This document shows, one piece after another, positions 8,748-18,125 of a DNA stretch of 56,982 nt. Positions within the stretch are counted from its first letter, which is position 1; every line of letters starts with the position of its first letter. Where the stretch lies: assembly GCA_019694155.1 (NCBI GenBank), contig JAIBCN010000058.1, positions 1-56,982 of the forward strand. The letters run 5' to 3'. The DNA comes from Vicinamibacteria bacterium. GTDB taxonomy: Bacteria > Acidobacteriota > Vicinamibacteria > Fen-336 > JAGNNV01. The notes beneath the pieces were generated by a model. That model saw nothing but the letters and a program-made list of their open reading frames with translations. It was not told the origin of the DNA and did no database searches. Both the position numbers and the translations under genes were made by a program.

Positions 8748-9776
8748 TCAGCCGAGAGGCAGCAGGTCCAGGATCCCCGCCCCGATGCTCTGCAGGGGCA
8801 GGATTCTCGAGGCGGCGCCGAGAGCAATCGCCTCCTTGGGCATGCCGAAAACGATCGAGGTCGTCTCGTCCTGGGCGATCGTCTGGGCGCCGCGAATCTT
8901 CATCTCGAGAAGCCCGGCCGCCCCGTCCTTGCCCATGCCGGTGAGGAGGACGCCCACGCTCCGCGAGCCGAAGGTCTCGGACACGGAGCGGAAGAGCACG
9001 TCGACGCTTGGACGGTGTCGATTCACGTGCGGGCCCTGATCCACCCGGGCCACGAATCGAGCGCCGTCTCTCACCACGCTCAGGTGACGGTTGCCGGGGG
9101 CGAGGAGAACGAGACCCTGCTGGATGGGGTCGCCGTCCTCGGCCTCCTTCACCTGCATGGCGGACAGACCGTTCAGGCGCCCCGCGAAGGCCTTCGTGAA
9201 CCCCTCGGGCATGTGCTGCACGACAAGCACTGCGGGGGAGTCCCGGGGCAGAGCTCCGAGGACGATGGCGAGCGCCTCCGTGCCTCCCGTCGATGCGCCG
9301 AGCGCCACCGCCCAGGTGGCCGCCACACCTTTCGGTATCTCCGCGGCCGGCGTTCGGGGAGCGCGCACGGAGGCCGATCCCCGCTTGGACAGGGCGGCCG
9401 CGCGCACGGTGTCCACGAGCAGCATCGAGGTATCACTCAGGAAGTCTCTGACCCCGAGCCGAGGCTTGGGCAGGACATCGATGGCTCCCCGGGCGAGAGC
9501 CTCGATCGCGACGGCCGCGTCTTCTCCGGCGCGGGCGGAGCAGATCACGACGGGCAGGGGGTCGGTCGCCATGAGGCGGGTGAGGAAGGTGAGGCCGTCC
9601 ATGCCCGGCATCTCGATGTCGAGCACGATGACGTGGGGCCGCCGCAGAGCGATGCGGCGCTCCGCGATGAAGGGGTCGGCGGCCAGGCTCACGGAGAACT
9701 CGCCGGTGCGCTCGAGCAGTTCCTTCAGGGTCTGGCGGACCACCGCGGAGTCGTCGACGATGAGGACCTCGATCAT
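8748..9776 (-). CDS. cheB: Chemotaxis protein-glutamate methylesterase/deamidase CheB
   Basis: CheB removes methyl groups from chemoreceptors and is activated by CheA phosphorylation. It has 342 residues from ATG 9776. The receiver domain (1-125) has D8-D9, phospho-acceptor D53 and K104. The methylesterase domain (about 155-340) has the catalytic triad S162 (GASTGGTEA), H188 (VVQHMPEGF) and D284 (LLTGMGKDGA). The start overlaps the cheR stop by four bases, indicating translational coupling. It is the last gene of the minus-strand che operon. Confidence 0.96.
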   Translation of the reverse strand: MIEVLIVDDSAVVRQTLKELLERTGEFSVSLAADPFIAERRIALRRPHVIVLDIEMPGMDGLTFLTRLMATDPLPVVICSARAGEDAAVAIEALARGAIDVLPKPRLGVRDFLSDTSMLLVDTVRAAALSKRGSASVRAPRTPAAEIPKGVAATWAVALGASTGGTEALAIVLGALPRDSPAVLVVQHMPEGFTKAFAGRLNGLSAMQVKEAEDGDPIQQGLVLLAPGNRHLSVVRDGARFVARVDQGPHVNRHRPSVDVLFRSVSETFGSRSVGVLLTGMGKDGAAGLLEMKIRGAQTIAQDETTSIVFGMPKEAIALGAASRILPLQSIGAGILDLLPLG

Positions 9777-10642
9777 GACTTGACGCCCGGCGGCTTGCGG
9801 TAGATCGCGGGCTTCACGGGCCGCTGCCCTTCGATGACGCCCACGAGGCTCTCGGCATGGCCCACGAAGAGAAAGCCGCCGGGCTTGAGGGCGCGCCACA
9901 TGTGATCGATCACCAGACGCTTGGTCTCGCGCGGAAAGTAGATCAGCACGTTGCGGCAGAGGATGAGGTCGAAATTCGAGGCGGGCACCGCCGGCGAGAG
10001 CAGATTCATCGCCTGGAAGCTGACGAGACGCGCTGCTTGGGGCCGGAGGCGAACGCGGTCGGGCGCCGCTTCTTCGAACTGGCGCTGATAGGCCGCGGGC
10101 ACGTCCTTCGCGCGCGCGATGGGGAAGGTCAGGGTTCGGGCGGCGGCGAGGGCCCGGTTCGAGATGTCGGTTGCCAGGATGCTGACTCGGTATCCTTCGG
10201 CGGCCGGGCATCGCATGTCGAGCACGGCGGCGATGCTCGCCGGCTCCTCGCCGGTCGAACAGGCGGCCGACCAGATTCTGAGTCCCCGATCGAAGCTGGC
10301 GCTCGCTTCTCTTCGCCACTGCGGGATGATGGTGTGTTCGAGATAATCGAACTGCCATCCCTCCCGGAAGAGCCGCGTCTCGTTGGTGAGGAGCCTGTCC
10401 ACGAGCTCCGCGGTTTCCTGCCCCGGATTCGCCTTCAGGTGGGCAAGGTACGCGCGATAGGAGCGCAGCCCGAGCTCACGCAGCCTTCGGCCGAGCCGGG
10501 CCATGACGAGCGCGCCCTTCGCCTCCGTCAGGTGGACGCCGGTCTCCGCCTCCATCAGCCTGCGGATCTGCTCGAACTCGCGCGGACCGAGTTCGGGGGG
10601 AGCGTTCGGGTCGTCGGTCTTTGACGGCGGCTCGCGCTCCAT
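9773..10642 (-). CDS. cheR: Chemotaxis protein methyltransferase CheR
   Basis: CheR methylates glutamates of chemoreceptors with SAM and opposes CheB. It has 289 residues, with an N-terminal helical domain and a Rossmann SAM-binding domain. Motifs seen are TNETRLFREGWQF, the SAM site IWSAACSTGEEPASIA, ATDISNRALAAA and LCRNVLIYF. No TPR tail is present. The gene sits 42 bases downstream of cheW and overlaps cheB by four bases. Confidence 0.96.
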   Translation of the reverse strand: MEREPPSKTDDPNAPPELGPREFEQIRRLMEAETGVHLTEAKGALVMARLGRRLRELGLRSYRAYLAHLKANPGQETAELVDRLLTNETRLFREGWQFDYLEHTIIPQWRREASASFDRGLRIWSAACSTGEEPASIAAVLDMRCPAAEGYRVSILATDISNRALAAARTLTFPIARAKDVPAAYQRQFEEAAPDRVRLRPQAARLVSFQAMNLLSPAVPASNFDLILCRNVLIYFPRETKRLVIDHMWRALKPGGFLFVGHAESLVGVIEGQRPVKPAIYRKPPGVKS

Positions 10643-10684
10643 CTGGGATTTACCGGGCCTCGAGGCCGGGCTCGGCGCCGGTTC

Positions 10685-11218
10685 TCACGATACCTGACCC
10701 TCGCTCGACAGGCCCCGGATCGAGACCTGCTCGTTTGAGGAAAGCACCCGATCGAGATCGAGGGCCAGCGCGAATCCCTGCTCAAGCTTGAACAGACCCT
10801 GCAGGAATTCCACGCGGATCTGTGTCCCGACCGTCGGCGGGGGCTCGAGGTCCGAGGCCTGAAGGTCGTGGATTTCGCTCACCAGGGTGGTGACGAGCCC
10901 GAGGGTCGTGAGCTCGCCCTGAAGTTCGACTTCGACGAGGACGATGCAGGTCCACTCGTCGGGCGCGCTCGGCGGTTCGGAGAACTTGACCGCGAGGTCG
11001 ATCACCGGGATGACGCGGCCGCGCAGATTCATGACCCCGTTGACCCACGGCGGGGTCTGGGGAACCGGAGTGGGTGTGACGTACCGGATGATCTCCAGGA
11101 CCTTGGTCAGAGGGATCAGGTATTGGCCCTTTCCGATCTGGCAGCGCAGCATGGACTGAGTGCTGGCCTTGACCGGGACGGGAGCGGGAGCGCTCAGGGA
11201 CGGGCGAGTGAAGGTCAT
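10685..11218 (-). CDS. cheW: Chemotaxis coupling protein CheW
   Basis: CheW links receptors to CheA. It is a 177-residue single CheW domain with the usual IPLTKVLEIIRY and VNGVMNLRGRVIPVIDL signatures; the first 20 residues are a Pro/Ala-rich extension. It lies 21 bases after cheA in the same operon. CheA carries its own CheW-like domain, so this protein would form the usual receptor-CheA-CheW array. Confidence 0.95.
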   Translation of the reverse strand: MTFTRPSLSAPAPVPVKASTQSMLRCQIGKGQYLIPLTKVLEIIRYVTPTPVPQTPPWVNGVMNLRGRVIPVIDLAVKFSEPPSAPDEWTCIVLVEVELQGELTTLGLVTTLVSEIHDLQASDLEPPPTVGTQIRVEFLQGLFKLEQGFALALDLDRVLSSNEQVSIRGLSSEGQVS

Positions 11219-11239
11219 GGGCGTCTTCTTTCGATGTCG

Positions 11240-12964
11240 TCAGGAGGCGTGCGACGCGCGCAGCGCCATGGTGCGCTTCATGATGTCGGGAATGTCGAGG
11301 ATCAGGCCGACGTAGCCGTCCCCCAAAATGGCGGCCCCGAAGATGCTGGTGGCGCTGCGCAGCGCGTGCCCGATCGACTTGACCACGACCGGCGTATCTC
11401 CGATCAGTCCATCGACCACGAGTCCGAGGCGGTGTCCCGCGTGCTCGACGACCACGATGTGGCGGTCGACGGTTCCCCGGGCGCCCAGGATCTGCTCCCC
11501 GAGCTTCAGAACCGGCACCATTCCGGAAGCGAGTTTGAGCAGCCCGGTTCCGTTCGACTGATAGGCGAGGTCCGGCGGAGTGGCGAGGCACTCCCGGACC
11601 ATGTCGATGGGGATCACGTACCGGTGCTGGGCCACGCGCACGAGCAGGCCCCGCACCACCGCGAGGGTCAGGGGGAGGCGGACCCGGAAGAGCGTCCCCA
11701 CGCCCATCTCGCTGTGAACTTCGATGGAACCCGCGAGGCTCTCGATGGAGGACTTCACGGAGTCGAGTCCAACCCCGCGCCCCGCGACCTCCGACAGCTC
11801 GGTGGCGGTGGTGAGACCCGCGGCGAAAACCAGCTGCGCGACCTCGCGGTCATCTCCGCCCGCGGGCATGCCGAGCTCCTCGGCGCGCTTCCGGATGGCC
11901 GAAAGATCCAGCCCGCCGCCGTCATCCTCGACGTCGATGACGACCTGGCCGGCCGCCGGGGAAGCGTTCAGGGAGATCCGTCCGATGGGGGGTTTGCCGC
12001 GCTCGCGCCTGGTCGCGGGGGCCTCGATTCCGTGGGCCACCGCGTTTCGTACGAGATGCAGCAGGGCCTCGCTGACGCGGTCGACGAGCGCGAGGTCGAT
12101 TTCGACTTCCTCGCCCGAGATCTGCAGCATGACCTCTTTCCCCAGGGTCTGCGCGGCGTCGCGGGCGGTCCGGCGGTGAGACGCGAGGATGGGGCCGAGC
12201 GGCACGAGCCGCATCCGCATGGTGAGATCGGAGAGCTGGCTGAGCAGGGGGACCGCCTCTTCGAGGACGTCGCGCGCCGCGTCGGGAAGCGAAGCCGAAC
12301 CGAGCAGGTTCTCGATGCGGCCCCGCGAGACGGACAGTTCGCTCGCAAGTTCGACCAGCGAATCCACGCGCGCCACCTCGATGCGAAGCGTGGGACGCGC
12401 GGCCCGGGAATCGTCCGCGGGGGCCTCGCGATCGGCGGCGCGCCGCCGGTCGGCCTCCGGGGGCAGCGGGACTCCGACGTCGCGGATCTGGTCGGTGGCT
12501 CTTCTTCCCTTCGATCGTTCACGGGTCTTCGGCCGTGCCGGCTCCTCGCGCGGAGCGGGGGAACCGAAAGCACCGAGGGTGCGCAGCTCGGCGGCTAGCG
12601 CCTGCTGAGCCGGCGACATCTGATCGCCGGGCTGAGCCGCGGGAAGTCCGGACCGGATGGCGTCGACCGCCTTCAGGAGAACTCCGATGGCCTCCTTGTC
12701 GGCGGGCTGGCGATTGCGTAGACCCGCCTTGACCGCGGCCAGCGCATCCTCGAAGGCGTGCGCGAGGTGGGCGATGGAATCGAAGCCGAAGATTCCGGCG
12801 TTCCCCTTGAGGGTGTGGGCGTCGCGCTGCAAGGCCTCGATGGGCGCCTCGCTGTCGGGATTTCGCTCGAGGTCCAGGATCGCCGACTCCATGGTGACGA
12901 GCCGCTCCTCGGACTCGGCGAGGTGGACCTGCCGGAGGCGTTCCCAGTCAAGGTCGTCGTTCAT
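11240..12964 (-). CDS. cheA: Chemotaxis histidine kinase CheA
   Basis: CheA autophosphorylates and passes phosphate to response regulators. It has 574 residues, compact for the family. The HPt domain (1-105) has phosphorylated H50 (DAHTLKGNAG). A Pro/Arg-rich linker (about 110-190) replaces the CheY-binding P2 domain, which is not seen. The dimerisation domain spans about 195-255. The kinase domain has N box HLVRNAVAHGIE (303-314), G1 DVEDDGGGLD (344-353) and G2 GRGVGLD (395-401). The CheW-like regulatory domain covers about 433-570. The lack of P2 implies phosphotransfer without a docking domain. Confidence 0.96.
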   Translation of the reverse strand: MNDDLDWERLRQVHLAESEERLVTMESAILDLERNPDSEAPIEALQRDAHTLKGNAGIFGFDSIAHLAHAFEDALAAVKAGLRNRQPADKEAIGVLLKAVDAIRSGLPAAQPGDQMSPAQQALAAELRTLGAFGSPAPREEPARPKTRERSKGRRATDQIRDVGVPLPPEADRRRAADREAPADDSRAARPTLRIEVARVDSLVELASELSVSRGRIENLLGSASLPDAARDVLEEAVPLLSQLSDLTMRMRLVPLGPILASHRRTARDAAQTLGKEVMLQISGEEVEIDLALVDRVSEALLHLVRNAVAHGIEAPATRRERGKPPIGRISLNASPAAGQVVIDVEDDGGGLDLSAIRKRAEELGMPAGGDDREVAQLVFAAGLTTATELSEVAGRGVGLDSVKSSIESLAGSIEVHSEMGVGTLFRVRLPLTLAVVRGLLVRVAQHRYVIPIDMVRECLATPPDLAYQSNGTGLLKLASGMVPVLKLGEQILGARGTVDRHIVVVEHAGHRLGLVVDGLIGDTPVVVKSIGHALRSATSIFGAAILGDGYVGLILDIPDIMKRTMALRASHAS

Positions 12965-12992
12965 CTCGCTCCCGCTTCGCGTGTCGATGCCT

Positions 12993-13520
12993 TCACCGCG
13001 ATGCCTGCTTCTCGTCCGGGCTTGCCGAACCGTGGCCGGCCGCGATGGTGGCGGTGGTCGACGAGGCGCCGTCGATCGTCTTGACCTCCAGAATGCCCGC
13101 GCCGGTCCGGAAACGAAGGCGACGCGCGTTGGCGCCGCCCGTGTCCTCGAACCCGATGGCGATGCGGTGGCGGCGCAGGACAGCTCGCGCCATCTCGGCG
13201 TTGCGCTCGCCCAGACTCTCGCCCTCCGCGTGGGAGAGCCGCCCCACGTTGGCGCCGCCCACGATCCGCGCCTCCATGTCTTCCGGCCGCGACCCGGAAG
13301 CGAAGAAGCACTGCACCAGGTCCTCGCACGACGTGTCGCCGTAGCGGCTGCGCTCCCGGCCGGAAGCGCCGCCCGCGGCCAGAAGGAAGTGGTTCATTCC
13401 TCCCATGCCGCGCGTTCGGTCGAACAGGCACACGGCCACGCATGGCCCGAGGATCGTGGTGACCTCGGCCGGCTCGTGGGGCACCGCCCACTGGCCTGGC
13501 AGCAGAAAGATCTGCTTCAT
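12993..13520 (-). CDS. cheD: Chemoreceptor glutamine deamidase CheD
   Basis: CheD deamidates receptor glutamines and in some species also interacts with CheC. This 175-residue protein aligns at its N-terminus with Thermotoga CheD: T21, C27 (TILGPCVAV) and H44 (GGMNHFLL) occupy the catalytic positions. The receptor in this window is the likely substrate. No cheC is visible here. The gene is 28 bases upstream of cheA and 16 bases downstream of the GAF gene. Confidence 0.93.
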   Translation of the reverse strand: MKQIFLLPGQWAVPHEPAEVTTILGPCVAVCLFDRTRGMGGMNHFLLAAGGASGRERSRYGDTSCEDLVQCFFASGSRPEDMEARIVGGANVGRLSHAEGESLGERNAEMARAVLRRHRIAIGFEDTGGANARRLRFRTGAGILEVKTIDGASSTTATIAAGHGSASPDEKQASR

Positions 13521-13536
13521 TTCGCGTGGGGGCGGT

Positions 13537-14271
13537 TCAGGCGTTGCTGCGCGAGGCGTACAGGGCGGTGGCGGCGTGCGCGGTCAGGAGATCCATGAGC
13601 TCGAGATCGACATCGCCGAAGCTTCCGCCCTTCTGGGGGAGCAGGCCGAAGAGCACGATCGCGCCGGTCAGTTCGGAGCGGAGGCGGAGCGGAATGACCG
13701 CGGTGACCTCCGGCGGGACCGGGGAGCCGGGAAGGGGGTCGCGTCCGGCGACCCACGGGCCGTTGGTCCTGAAGATATCCGCCACGAAGCCATCCTCCGC
13801 GGAAAGCTCGCGCACCGGACTCGGGTGGGTGGGGAATTCGCCGATCAACTTCAGGCGGCTCCCGTCGCGTTCGAGCACCGCGAAATTCTCGCAGCCGACC
13901 AGATTCACCACGATTTCGCTGATGGCGGCCAGAACCTCGGTGCGCTCGAGTGAACCGTGGAGCTTGAAAGTCGCCACGTACAGGTTGGCGAGACTGGTGC
14001 ACTGCTGCTCGACGAGCGCCGAGCGCTCGATGTCGCGCCGGTTCTGGGCCAGGGCCTCGTCGAGGACGTGCTTGAGCTTGGTGCGCTCGGCGCGCAGGGC
14101 GTCGCGCTCCTCCCGCAGGCTCGAGAGCTCCTCCGAAATCTGCGTCTGCTTCTCTTCGAGCGACGCGACCAGGGACTTCAACCGCTCGTTCTGCTCGAAG
14201 AGCTCTTCGGCGTGCTTCTGCGCGGACGCGGTGAGCTTCTGGACGAAGGCACTCTTGTTGGGAGGAGTCAT
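13537..14271 (-). CDS. Coiled-coil GAF-domain protein (paralogue 2), in the che operon
   Basis: A 244-residue protein with a coiled coil (about 10-85, EKQTQISEELSSLREERD and similar) followed by a GAF domain (about 95-235). The end LLTAHAATALYASRS and the segment SLANLYVATFKLHGSLERTE match the plus-strand paralogue at 7900-8718. It starts five bases after the response regulator stop and is followed by cheD, so it is embedded in the operon. It may be a soluble sensor or an adaptor; this is inference from position. Confidence 0.75.
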   Translation of the reverse strand: MTPPNKSAFVQKLTASAQKHAEELFEQNERLKSLVASLEEKQTQISEELSSLREERDALRAERTKLKHVLDEALAQNRRDIERSALVEQQCTSLANLYVATFKLHGSLERTEVLAAISEIVVNLVGCENFAVLERDGSRLKLIGEFPTHPSPVRELSAEDGFVADIFRTNGPWVAGRDPLPGSPVPPEVTAVIPLRLRSELTGAIVLFGLLPQKGGSFGDVDLELMDLLTAHAATALYASRSNA

Positions 14272-14276
14272 CGTGC

Positions 14277-14648
14277 CTACTCTCCGAGAAGGGCGCGGAC
14301 TTTGGCGACGAGTTCCGTCGCGTTCACCGGCTTGGTGACGTAGTCGTTGCAGCCGGCCGCGAAGCCCTGGGCCACGTACTCTTCCTCACCCCGGGTGGTG
14401 ATCAGGATGACGGGGACGAGGCGCGTGGCCTCGTGCTGACGGATGGCGCGGCAGGCCTCGATGCCGTTCATGCGCGGCATCATCACGTCCATCACGACGA
14501 GATCGGGAGGAGAGGCGATGGCCTTCTCGACCGCCTCCTGGCCGTCCTTCGCCGAAACGATGTTGTACGGCTGGCGGCCCAGGAGCATGGTGTTCATCAT
14601 CAGGGCCGTGGGCGAGTCATCGACGACCAGCAGAGTCTTTTTTGACAT
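14277..14648 (-). CDS. Single-domain response regulator (CheY/PilH type)
   Basis: A 123-residue receiver domain without an output domain. Acidic pair D10-D11, phospho-acceptor D54 (VVMDVMMPRMNG), the T of ITTRGEEEYV and the K of YVTKP are all present, so it should be phosphorylated by the CheA of this operon. Sequence features resemble PilH/CheY-like regulators of gliding or type IV pilus systems as much as flagellar CheY. It is the first gene of the operon, about 85 bases after the expected start of a sigma-54 promoter. Confidence 0.9.
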   Translation of the reverse strand: MSKKTLLVVDDSPTALMMNTMLLGRQPYNIVSAKDGQEAVEKAIASPPDLVVMDVMMPRMNGIEACRAIRQHEATRLVPVILITTRGEEEYVAQGFAAGCNDYVTKPVNATELVAKVRALLGE

Positions 14649-14744
14649 GGGATCCTTTGCAACCTTACGAATTTCTTCGGGAGTTTCGAAACGCCGCCTC
14701 GGCGCGTTCCTGCCGATAATAGATGGGTCGAGCCGGAAAATGAG

Positions 14745-14760
14745 TGCAACGCATGTGCCA
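14745..14760 (-). promoter_or_regulatory. Sigma-54 (RpoN) promoter of the che operon
   Basis: On the minus strand the sequence reads TGGCAC-ATGCG-TTGCA. The -24 GG and -12 GC are exactly ten bases apart, matching the RpoN consensus throughout. It points at the response regulator gene, with an expected start near 14735. Small palindromes upstream (CCCGCTCGGG at 14771-14780, GACTGAAGTC at 14786-14795) could be enhancer half-sites, but this is speculative. Confidence 0.8.
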
Positions 14761-14891
14761 GGGAAATCCGCCCGCTCGGGCTTAGGACTGAAGTCTCTCC
14801 GCTCACTCGAGTTAGATCCTCCCCGAAGGGCGCGGGTGCGCGACTTTCCGGAGTCCCGGAAGCGGCCGGTTTCAGGACGACCGTTCGAAAG

Positions 14892-16568
14892 CTAGCCGGC
14901 AACGGGTGGGGAATCCGGGCTCACCCGCAGGCGGAAGTAGGCGATGCGCTTGTCGAGGCTCTCCGCGTGCCGCATGAGCTCCTCCGCGGTGGAGGCGAGC
15001 TGCTCCGCGGCCGAGGCGTTCGACTGCGTCACCTGATCGACCTGGGCCATGGCCTTGTTCATCTGGCCGACGCCGCTCGCCTGCTCCGCAGAAGCGGCGG
15101 CTACCTCCTGCACCACATCCGCGGTTCTGCGAATGGAGGGGGCGAGCGAGGCGAGCTTCATCCCGGACTCCGCGGCGACGGTCAGGCTGGTTCCGGTGAG
15201 TTCGGATATCTGCTGGGCGGCCTTCTGGCTTCGCTCCGCGAGTCGCCGGATCTCGGTCGCCACCACCGCGAAACCCCGCCCGTGCTCGCCCGCGCGGGCC
15301 GCCTCGATCGCCGCGTTCAGGGCGAGGAGGTTCGTCTGGTAGGCGATGTCCTGGATGATCGAGATCCGCTCCGCGATCGTGCGCATCGCCGCCACCGTCT
15401 TGTCGACCGCCTGCGCGGACTCCTCGGCCTGGCTCGCTCCGAGCAGCGCCATCGCCTCCAGTTGCCGGCTGCTGTCGGCGTTCTGCGTGATGGAAGCACT
15501 CATTTGCTCGAGGCTCGCCGTGCTCTCTTCGACCGAAGCCGCCTGCTGCGCGGTGCCGTGAGAAACGGAATTCGACGAGGCCGCGAGTTGCGACGCGGCG
15601 AGGCTCAGAGAGGCAGAGGCCGAGCGAAGGTCGGTGAAGATGCCGGTCAGGCGGTCGGCCATGTCGTTCCACGCGGCGCTCAGCCGGTCGCGGTCGGATC
15701 GCGGCGGCAGACGCTCGGTCAGATTGCCGTCCGCCATCTGCCTCGCCCCTTTGGTGACGCTCGTCAGAAAGTCGAGAAGCCCCCGGCAGGCCTCGTGAAG
15801 CACGCCCACCTCGTCATTCGTCCGATGCTCGGGCAGCGTCTGCTGAAGGTCGCCCTCGGCCACGCCGCGCAACACGGTGGTCACGCGCTCGAGGGGCTCG
15901 GCGATCTGGCCCACCGAGCGCATGGCGCGGAAGTAGGAAAACAGCGCGATGAGCACAAGCATCGCCCCTGTGGCCCACTTGGTGCGGGCGAGGGCGTTGC
16001 CGCCGTCGGTGAGGCTCGCTTCCGCGCTCTGGGTGGCGGCAACCTGCATGGCGCGAAGCCGGTTGTTGATCGTGGTAAACGACTGGTCCATCTGGGCCAT
16101 GGCGGTTGCGGCTTCGTTCGATGCTTTCTGAACGGCCCGGTCGTCGCGGGCTCGCAGCGCCTGTTGCCGTCTTTCCACCGCCGCGAACACCGCGTTCGTG
16201 CGGTCGATCATGGTGGGGAGCGCCGACATTGCGTCCTTGTACGAGGCCAGCAGCCCCGCATCGCCACGGAAGGCCGAAGTGGCGGCGTCGTCGGACTTCC
16301 GCACTTCGGCCAGCGCCTGGTCGAAGGCGCGCCGGGCCGGGGGCAGATCCCAGTCCTCCAGGACATCGTTTCCCGGAACGTCCAGAGCCTGCAGGGCCGA
16401 CATGGTGTCCGACACCGCGCGCAGGCGGTTCAAGGACGCGATGCCCTCCTGCTGCCGGACTTCGAAGATGCTGACCGACACGAAGACGGACGCCCACATG
16501 GCAAGCACCAGACCGAAGCTGATCGCGGCGCTGAAGAGCAGGCCGGCCTTGATTGATTGCTTATCCAC
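14892..16568 (-). CDS. Methyl-accepting chemotaxis protein
   Basis: Transmembrane chemoreceptor of 558 residues, starting at GTG 16568 with AGGA a few bases upstream; an ATG 75 bases further upstream is possible but has no better support. TM1 is about residues 7-28, an extracytoplasmic helical sensor (four-helix-bundle type by appearance) follows, and TM2 is about 195-215. HAMP and cytoplasmic signalling domains come next. The highly conserved hairpin tip is present ([20 protein letters not shown]). No C-terminal NWETF-type tether is seen. It lies directly upstream of the sigma-54 promoter region and is the likely receptor for the che operon. Confidence 0.95.
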   Translation of the reverse strand: MDKQSIKAGLLFSAAISFGLVLAMWASVFVSVSIFEVRQQEGIASLNRLRAVSDTMSALQALDVPGNDVLEDWDLPPARRAFDQALAEVRKSDDAATSAFRGDAGLLASYKDAMSALPTMIDRTNAVFAAVERRQQALRARDDRAVQKASNEAATAMAQMDQSFTTINNRLRAMQVAATQSAEASLTDGGNALARTKWATGAMLVLIALFSYFRAMRSVGQIAEPLERVTTVLRGVAEGDLQQTLPEHRTNDEVGVLHEACRGLLDFLTSVTKGARQMADGNLTERLPPRSDRDRLSAAWNDMADRLTGIFTDLRSASASLSLAASQLAASSNSVSHGTAQQAASVEESTASLEQMSASITQNADSSRQLEAMALLGASQAEESAQAVDKTVAAMRTIAERISIIQDIAYQTNLLALNAAIEAARAGEHGRGFAVVATEIRRLAERSQKAAQQISELTGTSLTVAAESGMKLASLAPSIRRTADVVQEVAAASAEQASGVGQMNKAMAQVDQVTQSNASAAEQLASTAEELMRHAESLDKRIAYFRLRVSPDSPPVAG

Positions 16569-16661
16569 TCGTTGTCCTGAAGGAGCACGCCCGTGCGTGT
16601 CGCGAGAATACCTCACGCGAACGCCGGCCTCCGGGCGAGACACCCGTAGAGGCCCCTTCGG

Positions 16662-16672
16662 TAGAATGACGT
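16662..16672 (+). promoter_or_regulatory. -10 hexamer positioned for a leaderless rimO transcript
   Basis: TAGAAT at 16662-16667 is followed by five bases and the GTG start of rimO. There is no Shine-Dalgarno sequence. A -35 is not clear. Confidence 0.4.
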
Positions 16673-18091
16673 GTGGCCGATAACAATCAGGAGCAGGACG
16701 GTCTCTGGCAGCCCGTTACCTTGGGCCTCGCGCCTTCGACGCACGTGGAATCGAAGCGAGTCGGGTTCCTGAGCCTCGGCTGCCCGAAGAACCTCGTGGA
16801 CTCGGAGGTCATGCTCGGGACGCTCAAGCGCCGCGGGCACGAGATCGCGACGGACGTCGCCGCCGCGGACGTGATCGTGGTGAACACCTGCGCGTTCATC
16901 GATCGGGCGAAGAAGGAATCGATCGACACGGTGCTGGAGATGGCGAAGCTCAAGACGAGCGGGACCGACGGCCTGCACCGACGGCTCATCGTCACCGGCT
17001 GCCTGGCCGAGCGTCACGATGCCGATCTGCGCCGCGAGATTCCGGAGATCGACGCCACTCTCGGCACCGGCCAGATTCCCGAGATCGTGGCCGCGGTGGA
17101 GGGCCGCGCAACAACGGTGGACCGCACCACGAAGCGGCCGGAATGGATCTACGACGCGGAGTCGCCCCGCGTCCAGTCGACCGCGTCTCACACCGCCTTC
17201 GTGAAGATCTCCGAGGGCTGCGACTACACCTGTACTTTCTGCATCATCCCGACCTTGCGAGGACTGCACCGCTCGCGCCGCCCCGAGGACATCGAGAACG
17301 AGGTCCGGAGGCTGGCCGCAGCCGGCGTGCGCGAGATCGTCCTCGTGGCCCAGGACTCCACTCGCTACGGTCTGGATCTCGGGCAGCGCGGCGCACTCGC
17401 ACCCCTGTTGCGGCGGCTCGGCGCGATCGAGGGGTTGCGCTGGATTCGCGTGATGTACGCGTATCCCTCTACCGTCACCGACGAGATCCTCGAGGCTATC
17501 GCCGAAGAGGAGCGCGTGGTCAAGTATGTCGACATGCCCCTTCAGCACGCGAGCGAAGCCGTGCTCAAACGCATGAAACGGCCCACCGGCAAGGGCCATC
17601 TGCTGGGCATGGTCGACAGGGTGCGACGCAAGGTGCCCGGCGTGGCCTTCCGCACCACTTTCATCGTGGGCTTTCCCGGGGAGACGGATGCGGACTTCAA
17701 GCAGCTCACGACTTTCGTCGAGCAGGCGGAGTTCGACCACCTCGGGGTGTTCACCTATTCGGACGAAGAAGGCACCGCGGCCTTCGATCTCGAGGGACGG
17801 GTGCCCGCGAAGGTCAAGAAGGCTCGCCAGAGGGAGCTGATGCGGATCCAGAAGCGGATCTCCCTGCGTCGAAACAAGGCGCGCGTGGGAAGCAGGATGG
17901 AGGTCCTCGTCGAAGGTCCTCATCCGGACACCGACCTGCTCCTCGCCGGCCGGCTCGCGTCGCAGGCCCCGGAGATCGACGGCTCCGTTCTCATTTCCGA
18001 TCCGGGCGAGGCCCCGCCCGGCCGCGGCGAATTCGTGATGTGCGAGATCACCAGGGCTCACGCCTACGATCTCGAAGCGCGCGTGGTCTGA
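16673..18091 (+). CDS. rimO: Ribosomal protein uS12 methylthiotransferase RimO
   Basis: Radical-SAM enzyme that adds a methylthio group to an aspartate of ribosomal protein S12. It has 472 residues. The N-terminal UPF0004 domain binds one 4Fe-4S cluster through C37 ([11 protein letters not shown]), C73 (VNTCAF) and C110 (VTGCLAE). The radical-SAM cluster ligands are C183, C187 and C190 (GCDYTCTFC). A TRAM-like domain ends the protein. [12 protein letters not shown] separates RimO from MiaB. The GTG start gives a 28-residue extension before the domain; a later start cannot be excluded. Confidence 0.95.
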   Translation: MADNNQEQDGLWQPVTLGLAPSTHVESKRVGFLSLGCPKNLVDSEVMLGTLKRRGHEIATDVAAADVIVVNTCAFIDRAKKESIDTVLEMAKLKTSGTDGLHRRLIVTGCLAERHDADLRREIPEIDATLGTGQIPEIVAAVEGRATTVDRTTKRPEWIYDAESPRVQSTASHTAFVKISEGCDYTCTFCIIPTLRGLHRSRRPEDIENEVRRLAAAGVREIVLVAQDSTRYGLDLGQRGALAPLLRRLGAIEGLRWIRVMYAYPSTVTDEILEAIAEEERVVKYVDMPLQHASEAVLKRMKRPTGKGHLLGMVDRVRRKVPGVAFRTTFIVGFPGETDADFKQLTTFVEQAEFDHLGVFTYSDEEGTAAFDLEGRVPAKVKKARQRELMRIQKRISLRRNKARVGSRMEVLVEGPHPDTDLLLAGRLASQAPEIDGSVLISDPGEAPPGRGEFVMCEITRAHAYDLEARVV

Positions 18092-18125
18092 GCGCCCGCG
18101 CCCCATTCGAAAGAGGAAGCCCGAA

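Noticed and set aside
10868..12598. 576-codon plus-strand frame
   Set aside because: Antisense to cheW and cheA, which have all catalytic motifs.
14649..14891. Small gene in the 243-base gap between the response regulator and MCP genes
   Set aside because: The open frame there overlaps the sigma-54 promoter and neighbouring genes and encodes a low-complexity Ser/Arg/Pro-rich product; the gap is regulatory.
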